Shown here: piece after piece, positions 18,565-29,100 of the stretch
Layout: each line of letters begins with the position of its first letter
How positions within the stretch are numbered: position 1 is the stretch's first letter
Source: DATKEJ01 sp963768715
Lineage (GTDB): Bacteria > Bacteroidota > Rhodothermia > Rhodothermales > DATKEJ01
Assembly: GCA_963768715.1 (NCBI GenBank)
Contig: CAVYJC010000010.1
Location: forward strand, 248,001-312,000
Reading direction: 5' to 3'
Length of the DNA: 64,000 nucleotides
Translations under genes and position numbers: made by a program
The notes under the pieces: generated by a model
What the model was told of the DNA's origin: nothing
Database searches by the model: none
What the model saw: only the letters and a program-made list of their open reading frames with translations

Positions 18565-19875
<1,311 letters not shown>

Positions 19876-19893
19876 GTCGTCGCACAACTCGGA

Positions 19894-20628
19894 ATGCCCG
19901 TCAACGCACCGCCCGCCCGTACAGGGGTCGTTCTTGCCGCCGGATTCGGATCGAGGCTCCAGGGAGCTTCGGACGAGACGCTATTGAAACCGCTGACGCC
20001 TGTCGCCGGCAGGCCGCTCATTCTTCGCACGATCGAGAGCCTTTCTAAGGCCGGGTGCGGGCGCGTCGTGATCGTGCTTGGGCACGGCGCATCGGACGTC
20101 CAGCAAGCCGTGTCGGCGGCGTACGACGGCGATGTGGACTTACACTTCGCCATCAATCCCAGATACGAGCTTCAGAATGGTCTATCGGTGCTGGCTGCTC
20201 GGCCCTACGTCGGGGATGAATTTCTGATCACGATGGCCGATCACGTCTTCGGCGACAGCGTGATGGAACTCGCGGCGGAACACAGACCACCGGATGGAGG
20301 CGCCACACTCCTCGTCGATTACAAGCTGGACAGCATTTTCGACATGGACGATGCGACCAAAGTAGTTGCGGTGGGTGGCGTCATCCGGGAGATCGGAAAG
20401 CAGCTTTCGTCTTACAATTGCGTCGATACGGGACTGTTCGTGTGCACGCAGGGCCTGATCGAGGCCATTGACGAGGTGTATCAGCGTCGTGGCGACGCGT
20501 CGCTCTCGGACGGCGTCCAGGCACTCGCGCGGAAAGGCCTCATGAGCGTCCTCGACATCCACGACGGTTTCTGGCAGGACGTTGATACGCCTGCCATGCT
20601 TGACTACGCGAACCGCAAGTTGTCGTGA
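19894..20628 (+). CDS. Sugar/inositol-phosphate nucleotidyltransferase, probable CTP:inositol-1-phosphate cytidylyltransferase
   Basis: 244 residues of the GT-A-like nucleotidyltransferase fold: LAAGFGSRL (14-22) with Lys32 in LLKPLTPV for the nucleotide, then NPRYELQNGLSVLAAR (88-103) and ITMADHVF (112-119). The NG-S-L-AA and MADH pair closely resembles the IPCT domain that makes CDP-inositol for di-myo-inositol phosphate or inositol lipids. The position right after inositol-1-phosphate synthase supports this. No membrane-embedded CDP-alcohol phosphotransferase is fused to it or found in the window, so the final product stays open. A generic sugar-1-phosphate transferase is the alternative. 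Confidence 0.75.
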   Translation: MPVNAPPARTGVVLAAGFGSRLQGASDETLLKPLTPVAGRPLILRTIESLSKAGCGRVVIVLGHGASDVQQAVSAAYDGDVDLHFAINPRYELQNGLSVLAARPYVGDEFLITMADHVFGDSVMELAAEHRPPDGGATLLVDYKLDSIFDMDDATKVVAVGGVIREIGKQLSSYNCVDTGLFVCTQGLIEAIDEVYQRRGDASLSDGVQALARKGLMSVLDIHDGFWQDVDTPAMLDYANRKLS

Positions 20629-20646
20629 CGCCGGTGGCGTCCTGAC

Positions 20647-20850
20647 TTAGCGGCGCATTAGTCGCGGATCGACGAGGGTCTGGTTCAGGTTGGCAACGTA
20701 CTCGAGCCGTTCCTTCCCTTTGAGATTGCCTGAGTCGAGAACTTCCATAATGCGCTGCCACCGGCGGTCTGAGATCCGCCCCAGCACATAGTTCTCGAGC
20801 AATTCAGCCAGCGCCGTCTTCCTTCCGTTGTTGTTTGTTCTGCGTGCCAT
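20647..20850 (-). CDS. Small basic conserved hypothetical protein
   Basis: 67 residues from ATG 20850 with a GGAG site 12 bases upstream. A helical, charged protein (ALAELLENYVLGRISDRRWQ, then IMEVLDSG and VANLNQTLVDPRLMRR) with no cysteine and no membrane segment. Part of it reads like a small regulatory or DNA/RNA-associated helical protein, but I do not recognise the family. The frame is open further upstream into the heptamer array, which is non-coding. Confidence 0.6.
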   Translation of the reverse strand: MARRTNNNGRKTALAELLENYVLGRISDRRWQRIMEVLDSGNLKGKERLEYVANLNQTLVDPRLMRR

Positions 20851-21025
20851 ATCAATACTCCGTGTCTTATTTGCCGCGTATGTTCTTAGAAACGTCACAA
20901 GGATCGTTCCAATTGCCCTACTCGGGCGATTTTTTTGCGGCGGTGTCAATTTTCCTGCGCGCGGGGCGGCAAGGGTGTGACATATAGACACATGGGACGG
21001 GGGATTCATAACCTCCGCCGAACGG

Positions 21026-21053
21026 CAAACATCAAACTTCAAACACCAAACTT
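21026..21053. repeat. Heptamer tandem array (caaacat / caaactt)
   Basis: Four 7-base units: caaacat, caaactt, caaacac, caaactt. The same theme returns at 24505-24546 and, inverted, at 24725-24752. Confidence 0.85.
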
Positions 21054-21094
21054 TTGTCATCCCGAACCAACTTCAGTCGCGTGAGGGATGACAA
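21054..21094. repeat. Inverted repeat (ttgtcatccc ... gggatgacaa)
   Basis: Perfect 10-base arms at 21054-21063 and 21085-21094 around a 21-base loop. It lies between two heptamer arrays. Resembles a REP-type hairpin rather than a terminator, as no T run follows. Confidence 0.75.
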
Positions 21095-21175
21095 GGGTGT
21101 CTCTTATCTGAGCCCGCGGGCAAGAATGGTCCGGCCACAACGGCCGCCCGCCCGTCGAAGGCCAAACTCGGCCCT

Positions 21176-21294
21176 CCAAGTACCAAGTACCAAGCACCAA
21201 GTACCAAGCACCAAGCACCAAGTACCAAGCACCAAGTACCACGCACCAAGTACCACGCACCAAGTACCACGCACCAAGTACCAGATACCACGCA
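21176..21294. repeat. Long heptamer tandem array (ccaagta / ccaagca / ccacgca)
   Basis: Seventeen consecutive 7-base units without an indel. Three variants dominate: ccaagta, ccaagca and ccacgca. The second half alternates ccaagta and ccacgca regularly. It ends about 50 bases before the rpoN stop codon. Largest array in the window. Confidence 0.95.
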
Positions 21295-21344
21295 CAACGG
21301 GCGCCGCGACAGTTAGACGGATTCGGCTAAAACCACTTCCTTCC

Positions 21345-22799
21345 TTAGCCTGCCACCGGCTGCCCTACCGCCTCGCGGTATTTCGTCACTGTGCGCCGCG
21401 CGATATGAAAGCCTTTCCCCTTGAGGATATCGGTGATGCGCTGATCCGAAAGAGGCTTCCGCTTGTCCTCCTCCTCAATGATCTGCTCGACGAGCGCCTT
21501 GACCTCGCGGTTCGACACCATCTCGCCGCTTTCCGTCTCGACGCCCTCTGAGAAGAAGTATTTCAATTCAAACACGCCGAATTCACTCTGTACGTATTTG
21601 CCGTTCACGACGCGGCTGATCGTCGAGACGTCCATTTCGATCCGGTCGGCGACGTCTTTGAGCACCATCGGCTTCAGGTTGCCCGGACCCTCGAGGAAGA
21701 AATCCTTTTGCAACTCCACGATCGCATGCATGACCCGCATCATGGTGTCCTGCCGCTGGTGGATGGACTGGATGAACCAGTTCGCAGACTCCATTTTCTG
21801 CTTCAGAAACTTTCGCGCCTCCGAGATGCTGCCGTCGGTGCCGTTCTTCTGGGCCGCCATCTGGTCCATGAGACGGACATAGTGACGTGAAAGATGAAGC
21901 TGCGGGGCGTTCCGGCGGTTGAGAATGATCTCGAGCTCGTCGTCCTCGCGACGGACCTCGAAATCGGGGATGACGGTTGCGGCGCCCCCTTCCTCAGAAC
22001 CGTAGCCCGGCCTCGGATCCAGCTTCTTTATGAGGTCGAGCGCCTCGGCCAGTTCCTCGGGATCGGCGTCGGTTCGAGACATCAGGTCGGCGTGGTGCTT
22101 CATCGTGAAAGCGCGATAATGGTCCCGCAGGATCTCGATCGCCAACTCGCGGACATCGACGTCCTCCGGTAGCGCCTCGGCCTGGACCAGCAGGCACTCC
22201 TGGAGGCTCCTTGCCGCAATGCCGACCGGTTCGAAGCGCTGAACAATGCGCAGAACGCGCTCGACGTCCTCCTCAGTGACCGTATCTCCAGTGGAAAAGG
22301 CGATGTCGTCAGCGATGGACAGCAGGGATCGCCGCAGCCTCCCGTCCTCCTCGATCGATCCAATGATCTGCTCGGCAATTGCGACCTCGTTGTCCTTCAA
22401 TTCGGAAAGACCTATCTGGTCGCGCATCTCTTCGAGCAGGGACTCGTGGTATTCGGCCGGCATGTCGGGACGGTCGTCGTCCGAATGGTCGACGCGCGCC
22501 TTGTAGCCGTAGAGATCGTCGGCGTTGTTGTGATAGGTATCCCACATCTCGTCCAGATCGAAGTCGTCCTCCGATTGTTCGGTCTCCTCGCGCTCGGCGC
22601 GGAGGTCGAATTCGTCGGGCTCGGCGATCTCGTCCTGCTCGAGAACGGGGTTGTCCTGCAGCTCTTCCTTGATCCGCTGCTCGAGCTCGAGCGTCGTCTT
22701 GCTCAGCAGCTTGATATACTGAATGATCTGAGGCGAGAGCTTTTGCTCCTGCTTCAGCTTCAGCTGCTGACCGATCGATATGCCTGTTCTAACGCCCAT
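21345..22799 (-). CDS. rpoN: RNA polymerase sigma-54 factor
   Basis: 484 residues. The N-terminal region I (LKQEQKLSPQIIQYIKLLSK, then a second leucine-rich part ending DNPVLEQ) contacts enhancer-binding proteins. It is followed by an acidic region II, the core-binding region, and a C-terminal DNA-binding part with the RpoN box ARRTVTKYRE at about 467-476. It directs transcription from -24/-12 promoters. It is divergent from ruvB across 175 bases. No sigma-54 activator is encoded in the window. Confidence 0.97.
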   Translation of the reverse strand: MGVRTGISIGQQLKLKQEQKLSPQIIQYIKLLSKTTLELEQRIKEELQDNPVLEQDEIAEPDEFDLRAEREETEQSEDDFDLDEMWDTYHNNADDLYGYKARVDHSDDDRPDMPAEYHESLLEEMRDQIGLSELKDNEVAIAEQIIGSIEEDGRLRRSLLSIADDIAFSTGDTVTEEDVERVLRIVQRFEPVGIAARSLQECLLVQAEALPEDVDVRELAIEILRDHYRAFTMKHHADLMSRTDADPEELAEALDLIKKLDPRPGYGSEEGGAATVIPDFEVRREDDELEIILNRRNAPQLHLSRHYVRLMDQMAAQKNGTDGSISEARKFLKQKMESANWFIQSIHQRQDTMMRVMHAIVELQKDFFLEGPGNLKPMVLKDVADRIEMDVSTISRVVNGKYVQSEFGVFELKYFFSEGVETESGEMVSNREVKALVEQIIEEEDKRKPLSDQRITDILKGKGFHIARRTVTKYREAVGQPVAG

Positions 22800-22974
22800 T
22801 CAGGATCAATATAGATGCGTTGATTGTGCTCTGTTACGTAGCTAAACCCATTCGAGTTTAGCTCGTTCGAGAGTTTCTCCCGGGCGATTCGACTCGTATC
22901 TTCGAGACAAGCTATAGATAATCAGGGCGTCCGGGCACAAAAATCGTGCCGCCGCGCCCCTACCAATCTCCGAG

Positions 22975-24006
22975 ATGTCTGACCGTGGCGCGCTGGGTGA
23001 ACTGAATCCGACCCCATTAAAGGGCGACGAAGACATGGAGCGGCAGCTCCGTCCCAAGTCGCTCGATGAGTTCGTTGGTCAAGAGAAAATTCGCTCGAAC
23101 CTCCGCGTTTTCCTGACCGCCGCCCGGAATCGCGGAGAGACGCTCGATCACGTCCTGCTTTCGGGTCCCCCGGGCCTCGGAAAGACCACCCTCGCCTACA
23201 TCATCGCAAACGAGATGGGCGCGACGATCAAGACGACGAGCGGACCCGCCCTGGACAAGCCTGCAAACGTCGCCGGCCTCCTCACGAATCTGAATCAAGG
23301 GGATGTCCTCTTTATCGACGAAATCCATCGCCTGCCGCCGGCTGTCGAGGAGTATCTCTACTCGGCGATGGAGGAGTACTGCATCGACATCCTCATCGAC
23401 TCGGGACCGAGCGCCCGGAGCGTTCGGATCACGCTTCCGCCGTTCACGCTTATCGGCGCCACGACGCGAAAGGGCCTGCTCACGGCGCCCCTCAGGGCTC
23501 GTTTCGGGATCGATTTCCGATACGATTACTACACGGCCGATCTCCTGGAGAAGATCGTACTGAGATCGGCCGGGATTCTGAAGACGAAGATCGAAGGCGA
23601 CGGCGCTACCGAGCTGTCGCGACGGAGCCGCGGGACGCCTCGGATCGCGAACCGGCTGCTTCGCCGGACGCGTGACTTCGCAGAGGTCGAAGGGGACGGC
23701 GTCATTACGCGAGCCGTCGCCGATCGCGCGCTGAACGCGCTCGAGGTAGATCAAAGCGGATTGAACGACATGGATGCGCGGATTCTGACGACGCTCATCG
23801 AGAAATTCCTAGGGGGACCAACCGGAATCAACACGCTTTCGGTCGCCGTCGGAGAGGATCCGGGCACGATCGAGGAAGTCTACGAGCCTTTCCTCATCCA
23901 GGAAGGATTCCTTCAGAGAACGCCCCGCGGGCGCATGGCCACGCCACGCGCATACCAGCATTTCGGCGCAGGATTGCCAAAATCGGATAGTAACCTTTTT
24001 TCGTGA
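22975..24006 (+). CDS. ruvB: Holliday junction DNA helicase RuvB
   Basis: 343 residues. RuvB N-terminal signature LRPKSLDEFVGQ, Walker A GPPGLGKT at 64-71, Walker B LFIDEIHRL, sensor and arginine-finger region (GATTRKGLLTAPLRARFGI), and a C-terminal winged helix (TPRGRMATPRAYQHFG). It drives branch migration with RuvA during recombination repair. ruvA and ruvC are not in the window. Confidence 0.98.
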   Translation: MSDRGALGELNPTPLKGDEDMERQLRPKSLDEFVGQEKIRSNLRVFLTAARNRGETLDHVLLSGPPGLGKTTLAYIIANEMGATIKTTSGPALDKPANVAGLLTNLNQGDVLFIDEIHRLPPAVEEYLYSAMEEYCIDILIDSGPSARSVRITLPPFTLIGATTRKGLLTAPLRARFGIDFRYDYYTADLLEKIVLRSAGILKTKIEGDGATELSRRSRGTPRIANRLLRRTRDFAEVEGDGVITRAVADRALNALEVDQSGLNDMDARILTTLIEKFLGGPTGINTLSVAVGEDPGTIEEVYEPFLIQEGFLQRTPRGRMATPRAYQHFGAGLPKSDSNLFS

Positions 24007-24150
24007 AGCTGAGGTTCCGCCCAGACTTCGCTTGACCCTTTCCCTATTGGTTGCGTTATTGCCCCGGAGCCGGAAGCGGACAAGAACCCGATCGTTCGTC
24101 GACCGTTTCAAGGCTGAATTGAATCGACTCTAGAATTCGGTCATTTTAGT

Positions 24151-24501
24151 ATGCCATACGTAGTTACCGAGCCTTGTATCAACTGTAAGCACACGGACTG
24201 CGTCGAAGTGTGTCCGGTCGACTGCTTTTACGAAGGCCCGAACTTCCTTGTGATCCATCCGGACGAGTGCATTGACTGCAACGCCTGCGTCCCGGTTTGT
24301 CCGGTGGAGGCTATCTACGCCGACGACGAAGTACCCGAAAAGTGGGAGCACTATACGGAGTGGAACGCCTATCTGGCGGAGCAATGGAAGAATCTCGGTT
24401 ACAACATCACCGAGAAGAAGGACCCGTTGCCCGACGCCGAGGAATGGAAGGATCGGGAGAAATCAGAGGAGGATATTCTGACCTGGGAGGACGCAGAATA
24501 A
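24151..24501 (+). CDS. fdxA: 7Fe ferredoxin (3Fe-4S/4Fe-4S)
   Basis: 116 residues. The first Cys set C9-C17-C21 plus C12 (EPCINCKHTDCVEVCP) and the second set C40, C43, C46, C50 (DECIDCNACVPVCP) are those of FdxA-type ferredoxins. A long acidic C-terminal tail with W-EH-TEWN follows, typical of the family. It is a soluble electron carrier; the partner is not evident from neighbours. It is followed by a heptamer array and a strong hairpin terminator. Confidence 0.93.
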   Translation: MPYVVTEPCINCKHTDCVEVCPVDCFYEGPNFLVIHPDECIDCNACVPVCPVEAIYADDEVPEKWEHYTEWNAYLAEQWKNLGYNITEKKDPLPDAEEWKDREKSEEDILTWEDAE

Positions 24502-24504
24502 CTT

Positions 24505-24546
24505 CAAACACCAAACTCCAAACACCAAACTTCAAACACCAAACTT
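24505..24546. repeat. Heptamer tandem array (caaacac / caaactt)
   Basis: Six 7-base units alternating caaacac with caaactc or caaactt, starting 4 bases after the ferredoxin stop. Its reverse complement occurs at 24725-24752, so the two could pair in RNA. Confidence 0.92.
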
Positions 24547-24596
24547 CTAGGTAGTGGTGCTTTGACAGGCGGTTTCGCTTTGCCAGGCCAAACGAA

Positions 24597-24629
24597 AAGG
24601 GGAGCCCGTTTCAATACGGAGCTCCCCTT
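24597..24629. terminator. Bidirectional hairpin terminator between fdxA and ahcY
   Basis: A perfect 9-base stem (aaggggagc / gctcccctt) around a 15-base loop that can add ccg/cgg pairs. Four A residues precede it, so it can work in the convergent direction for ahcY as well. Confidence 0.8.
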
Positions 24630-24724
24630 AATTGTTCACCGCCTGCACTCCCTTAAAGGAACCGGCTCAACCGCTTCTACTGTATCGTCCCAGGTTTCCA
24701 GTTTAAAGTTTGCGGCTTCAGTGT

Positions 24725-24752
24725 GGTGTTTGAAGTTTGGTGTTTGAAGTTT
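24725..24752. repeat. Inverted heptamer array (ggtgttt / gaagttt)
   Basis: Two alternations of ggtgttt and gaagttt, with weaker 7-base steps back to about 24692. It is the reverse complement of the array at 24505-24546 and ends 4 bases before the ahcY stop. Confidence 0.88.
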
Positions 24753-24756
24753 CCGG

Positions 24757-26034
24757 TCACGTCCCAGCCGCGTAATCCGTTTCGTACGCGATCTGCTCCT
24801 CGGTCAGCGTATCGATGCCGATTCCCATCGTCGCCAGCTTCAGCCGTCCGATCTCCTGATCCAGCTCTTCCGGCAGATCGATGATGCGCGGCGACATGTC
24901 GTCTCCCCGCTCATGCGCCTTCACCAGGTTCAGGTGGGCCATGAACTGATTGGCAAAGCTCATGTCCATGACTTCGGAGGGATGCCCCTCGGCGGCGGCC
25001 AGGTTGACCAGGCGGCCATCAGCGAGCACGAAAATGCGCTTGCCGTTCTCCAGGGTGTATTCCCGGTTGTCGGGACGAACGATTCGCGTATCGACCGACA
25101 GTTCAGCCAGCTCTTTGAGGTTCAACTCGACGTCATAATGGCCCGTATTGCAGACGATGGCTCCATCCTGCATCCGTGCAAAATGGCGGCCGCGGACGAC
25201 GTCTCTCATCCCGGTTGCGGTCACGAAAATGTGTCCGATCTCGGCGGCTTCATCCATCGTCATGACGCGATTGCCCTCTAACATCGCTTTGAGTGCGGCG
25301 GTCGGCTTGACCTCCGTCACGATGACGTTGGCGCCCATACCTTTGGCGCGCATGGCCACACCACGTCCGCAATGGCCATAGCCTGCAACGACGAAATTCT
25401 TTCCGGCCAGCAGGACGCTCGTCGAACGGAGAATGCCGTCCAGCGTGCTCTGGCCGGTTCCGTACACGTTATCGAAGTCCCATTTGGTTTCCGCGTCGTT
25501 CACGGCGTAGACGGGATAGAGCAGCTTTCCGTCATCCGCCATGGCGCGAAGGCGATGGACGCCCGTAGTGGTCTCCTCGCTTCCCCCGATTATCGTATCG
25601 GCGAGATCCCGGTGACGATTGTGGACTGTAAAAATCAGATCCGCGCCGTCATCGAGGGTAAGATTCGGGGGCGTGTCGAGCGTCCGGTCGATGCACCAGT
25701 AGAATTCCTCGGTGTTCATTCCGTACCAGGCGTAAATCTCGATACCAGCGGCCGCCAGGGCGGCAGCCACTTCGTCGTTCGTGCTGAGCGGGTTGCAGCC
25801 GCTCCACGCAACGTCAGCGCCGCAGGCTGCAAAGGTCTCGACGAGAACTCCCGTCTCCTTCGTGACGTGGAGGCATCCCGTGATGCGATAACCTTTGAAA
25901 GGCTGCTCAGCAGCATACTGTTCGCGAAGCCGCATGAGAACAGGCATCCGCGTCTCGGCCCACTCCATTCTGCGACGTCCGGCTTCGGCCAGGCTCAAAT
26001 CTCGAACTTTGTAAGCCCCTTCCTTATGATCCAT
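24757..26034 (-). CDS. ahcY: Adenosylhomocysteinase
   Basis: 425 residues. It shows the substrate-site segments (GCLHVTKETGVLVET, SCNPLSTNDEVAAA-like stretch, EFYWCIDRTL, LDDGADL) and the NAD-binding loop VAGYGHCGRGVAMRAKGMGA, and ends DYAAGT. It splits S-adenosylhomocysteine into adenosine and homocysteine. It lacks the 40-residue insertion of the eukaryotic/proteobacterial long form. metK lies 4 kb upstream on the same strand, so two steps of the methyl cycle are close, separated by a secreted peptidase gene. Confidence 0.97.
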   Translation of the reverse strand: MDHKEGAYKVRDLSLAEAGRRRMEWAETRMPVLMRLREQYAAEQPFKGYRITGCLHVTKETGVLVETFAACGADVAWSGCNPLSTNDEVAAALAAAGIEIYAWYGMNTEEFYWCIDRTLDTPPNLTLDDGADLIFTVHNRHRDLADTIIGGSEETTTGVHRLRAMADDGKLLYPVYAVNDAETKWDFDNVYGTGQSTLDGILRSTSVLLAGKNFVVAGYGHCGRGVAMRAKGMGANVIVTEVKPTAALKAMLEGNRVMTMDEAAEIGHIFVTATGMRDVVRGRHFARMQDGAIVCNTGHYDVELNLKELAELSVDTRIVRPDNREYTLENGKRIFVLADGRLVNLAAAEGHPSEVMDMSFANQFMAHLNLVKAHERGDDMSPRIIDLPEELDQEIGRLKLATMGIGIDTLTEEQIAYETDYAAGT

Positions 26035-26135
26035 ATCTATCTGTGATTCTGTGGATTATTGACAGCGACGGTCTGGCGAAATTCCAGAGTCTTAAAAATA
26101 ATGCGCTTTGGCGTGTCCAACCGTGAAAACGCGGT

Positions 26136-29100
26136 TCAACGGGCCAGGGTCACGGTCTCGAATTTTTCCTGTCCGTCGGCCTCGAGCCGAATGAAATAGA
26201 CACCGGGAGCCACATTCGGCTGCCAGCGAACCGTGTAGGTGCCCTCATCGAGCTCCTGATCACGGAGCGTTTCGACGAGCCGTCCCAGAATGTCGAAGAT
26301 CTGGATGCGAACGTTGGTCGCGATCGGGACGGAGTAGGTGATCGTCGTTGCCGTGGAAAACGGATTCGGGTAGTTCGGATGCAGTTCGAGGGACCTCGGA
26401 ATTTCAAGCGTCGAGGTCGATCCCTTGTAGACCACGCGCGCCGAGCTCACATTCCAGTAGTCTGCGGATCCGAGCGGCTGCTGTGCCAGCATGTCCAGGC
26501 GCAGCCAGACATGTCGCCCTGCAAGCGCATCCAGCGAATACATACTGGTCGATTCGGACGCGACGCCGATAAAAGCGGAGGTCTCGTTCGGATAACCGTT
26601 GTCGGGGTCGATCGGGTCCCAATTGTCGGCCGAGCCCACAGCAACCGAGAGCTGTCCACCGGCGCCTGACTGGAGTCGATAATCGTGCGTCAGTTCGAAT
26701 TCGATGCTGGTGGCATCGACAGGGAGGTCTATCGGCGGAAACACCAGTGCCGCCCGCGAGCCCTTGTGCGTCGACCCATCGATGCGCCATCCGCCATTCT
26801 GAGGCATCCATCCACCGGATGGCGTCGCTTCGGCCGTGATGCTGGTTTCCTCGACGAGGATATAGGCGATTCGATAACGCTGGCTGCCTGCAGGAGTGAC
26901 GACTTTGTTACCGTCGAAGTCACGCGCCGTGATTTGATAATCGATGGTCGTGCCCGCGATCGCAAAACCGGACGGAATCGGCACGTTCGCCGAGAAACGC
27001 GTCGGGTCACCGTTGGACATGGCCAGTCGTACCAATCCGGAGCCGGATCCCTGCGGACTCGAAATCGAGTAGCTGGCAGTCACGTTCTCGATTCCCGTGT
27101 CGTCCGTGAGTCCAACCGTAATCGTCGCCGGCGGGGATTCCGTCCCGGCTGCGATCTCCCGTATAGCAGGCGGAACCTCGAGCACGGTCGGGCTCGTTTC
27201 GTCGGTGGGCCGATCGACCAAGAACTGGACGTCGTCGATCATCCAGCCGGCGTAGGCGATTGACGGTTCGTTATTGCTGATGTCGGTTCCGAACTCGAAT
27301 CGGACCATGACGGAAGAGCCGCCAGGAATCTGCACGAGCTCGCGGCGCCATCCGTAGCTGTAGCCGCCGAAGGCCGGCTCACCCTGTTTCGGATTGCCGC
27401 CGCCTGTAGCGATCACCCCGTCGTATCCACCCTCCGGAGTAACGATGTTCCAAGTGGCGCCGTTATCGACTGAAACCATCACATTGCCACCGTCCCAAAG
27501 CGTCGCCTCGACGTCGGAGCCCGGATCCGACGTGCCGTCATGCTCGGTGTCATACCAGTGCCAGAATTCGAGCCAGGCCGAATCGAGGTCCTTGAAATCG
27601 ACTGGAGGCAACGTGAGGCTCGATGTCGTCTGCACGCCCTTGTAGGAGTCATCGAGCGACGTAACCCAGGCGGCCGAACCCGAATGCACAAATGTCGCAC
27701 CATAGGTCGGTGTGCCGCGCTCCCAAGCGCCGGTCGCACTCACGTCCTCGTCACTCTGCTCAAAGTCATAGAGCGCGACCGTACCCGATATCGAGAGAGG
27801 AAACGTGAAGGGCGCATCCGGCGCCAGTGGCAGCAGCGCGATGTTGCTGGAGGCCGACGCGTCGACGGCATGGATTCGATAGGAGACGGTCTCCCGGCCA
27901 TGCAACTCGACGTCAACGTCGGGGAACGACCCGCTGAAGTATGTTCCGTCCTGGATCAACCCAAAACTTGAATCCACAAGAACGACCGACGTCTCGTTGT
28001 CTGTGATCTGGAAATCCACGTAGACGGTATCAACTGCAATGTTGTCTACAACCTGGGCCTGCAGCGTTGCGGGCCAACCGTAAATGGAAGTCTGGGCGAG
28101 CGGCGTGTGCGTGATTACCGGCGGCTCGCTGTCGGGACCCGCCACGAATACGAACGGCGCGTCCGGCGCACCCGCCGGAATGCGAGAAACCTGATCATCT
28201 TCATCAATCGCCTCTATGTAGTAGCTGACGATCGATGGTGTTGCCGGAAGGGGGATCATCGCACGATAGGTCGAACCGTCGTCGGTCGTCATCGGCGATG
28301 ACCCGGATATCCCCGTCCCCGAGTAATACACGGTGACGGAGGCAATGGGCGACAGTATGGCCGTCACTTTGGCAGCGACCTCGACCGTGCCCCCGAGCTG
28401 CTCGGTATCTTGCAGCCGATCATGCGTCACCACAATCTTGAACGATGAAGCATCGACGAATCCGCGTCCTCCGAGGACCGAAACCAGATCGGCCGCATGC
28501 TCACCGCCGTAGAGGTCGATATCGGCCTGGATCAAGGCGTATGCCGCATCCTCCATCGTCGCGGACGACGTGAGGTAATAATGCGACTGGATGTTGAGCT
28601 GATCCGTTAAATCACGATCCAACCGATCGTAGACGCCCATCAGCGCGGAAGTCCACACCAGACCATCAGAGTAAACACTGGTCTTAGTAAGGTCGGTTGG
28701 ATACATCTTGAAATCAGGCATCGTTCGCCCAAACCAGCTGATCGCCGGGTTATTTCCGTCCCAGCGGAAGAACCGTTTCCAGTTGCCCTTGGGCAGCTCA
28801 CCTTTCTCGAACTTCTGGCGCTGATACGAGGCTGCCCAGTAGTCGGACCATCCCTCGTGGATCGCTCTCCCCTCAAAGGTGTTCGCCAGACCGGGCACCT
28901 GCGAGTTCAGGAGTGAATGGGCGTATTCGTGCAAGATTACAAAAGCGTCCTCGGCGTCGTCGACCCCCCCCCCACCGAGTGCCAGATAGTCGAGATTGAG
29001 GTAGTAGTTCGAGACGTCGGCGTCGCCCTCCCCAAAAGGATTGACGGGAAGAGGATGGTTCTCGACGTCGTCGAATCCGAGGGATTGGACGTGGCGCTGG

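Larger units (their letters stand above)
20851..21344. other. 494-base spacer made mostly of repeats
   Basis: No gene is supported. It contains gccc-tactc-gggc followed by seven T residues (20917-20936, possible weak terminator on the plus strand), a caaact-type heptamer array, a 10-base perfect inverted repeat and the long ccaagta heptamer array. Frames through the heptamers on the minus strand read as artificial W/Y/L/G repeats. Confidence 0.7.

Noticed and set aside
21057..21297. Minus-strand open frames of 63-74 residues rich in W, Y, L and G
   Set aside because: They are translations of the ccaagta heptamer array. A 7-base unit gives a 7-residue protein period in every frame without being a gene.
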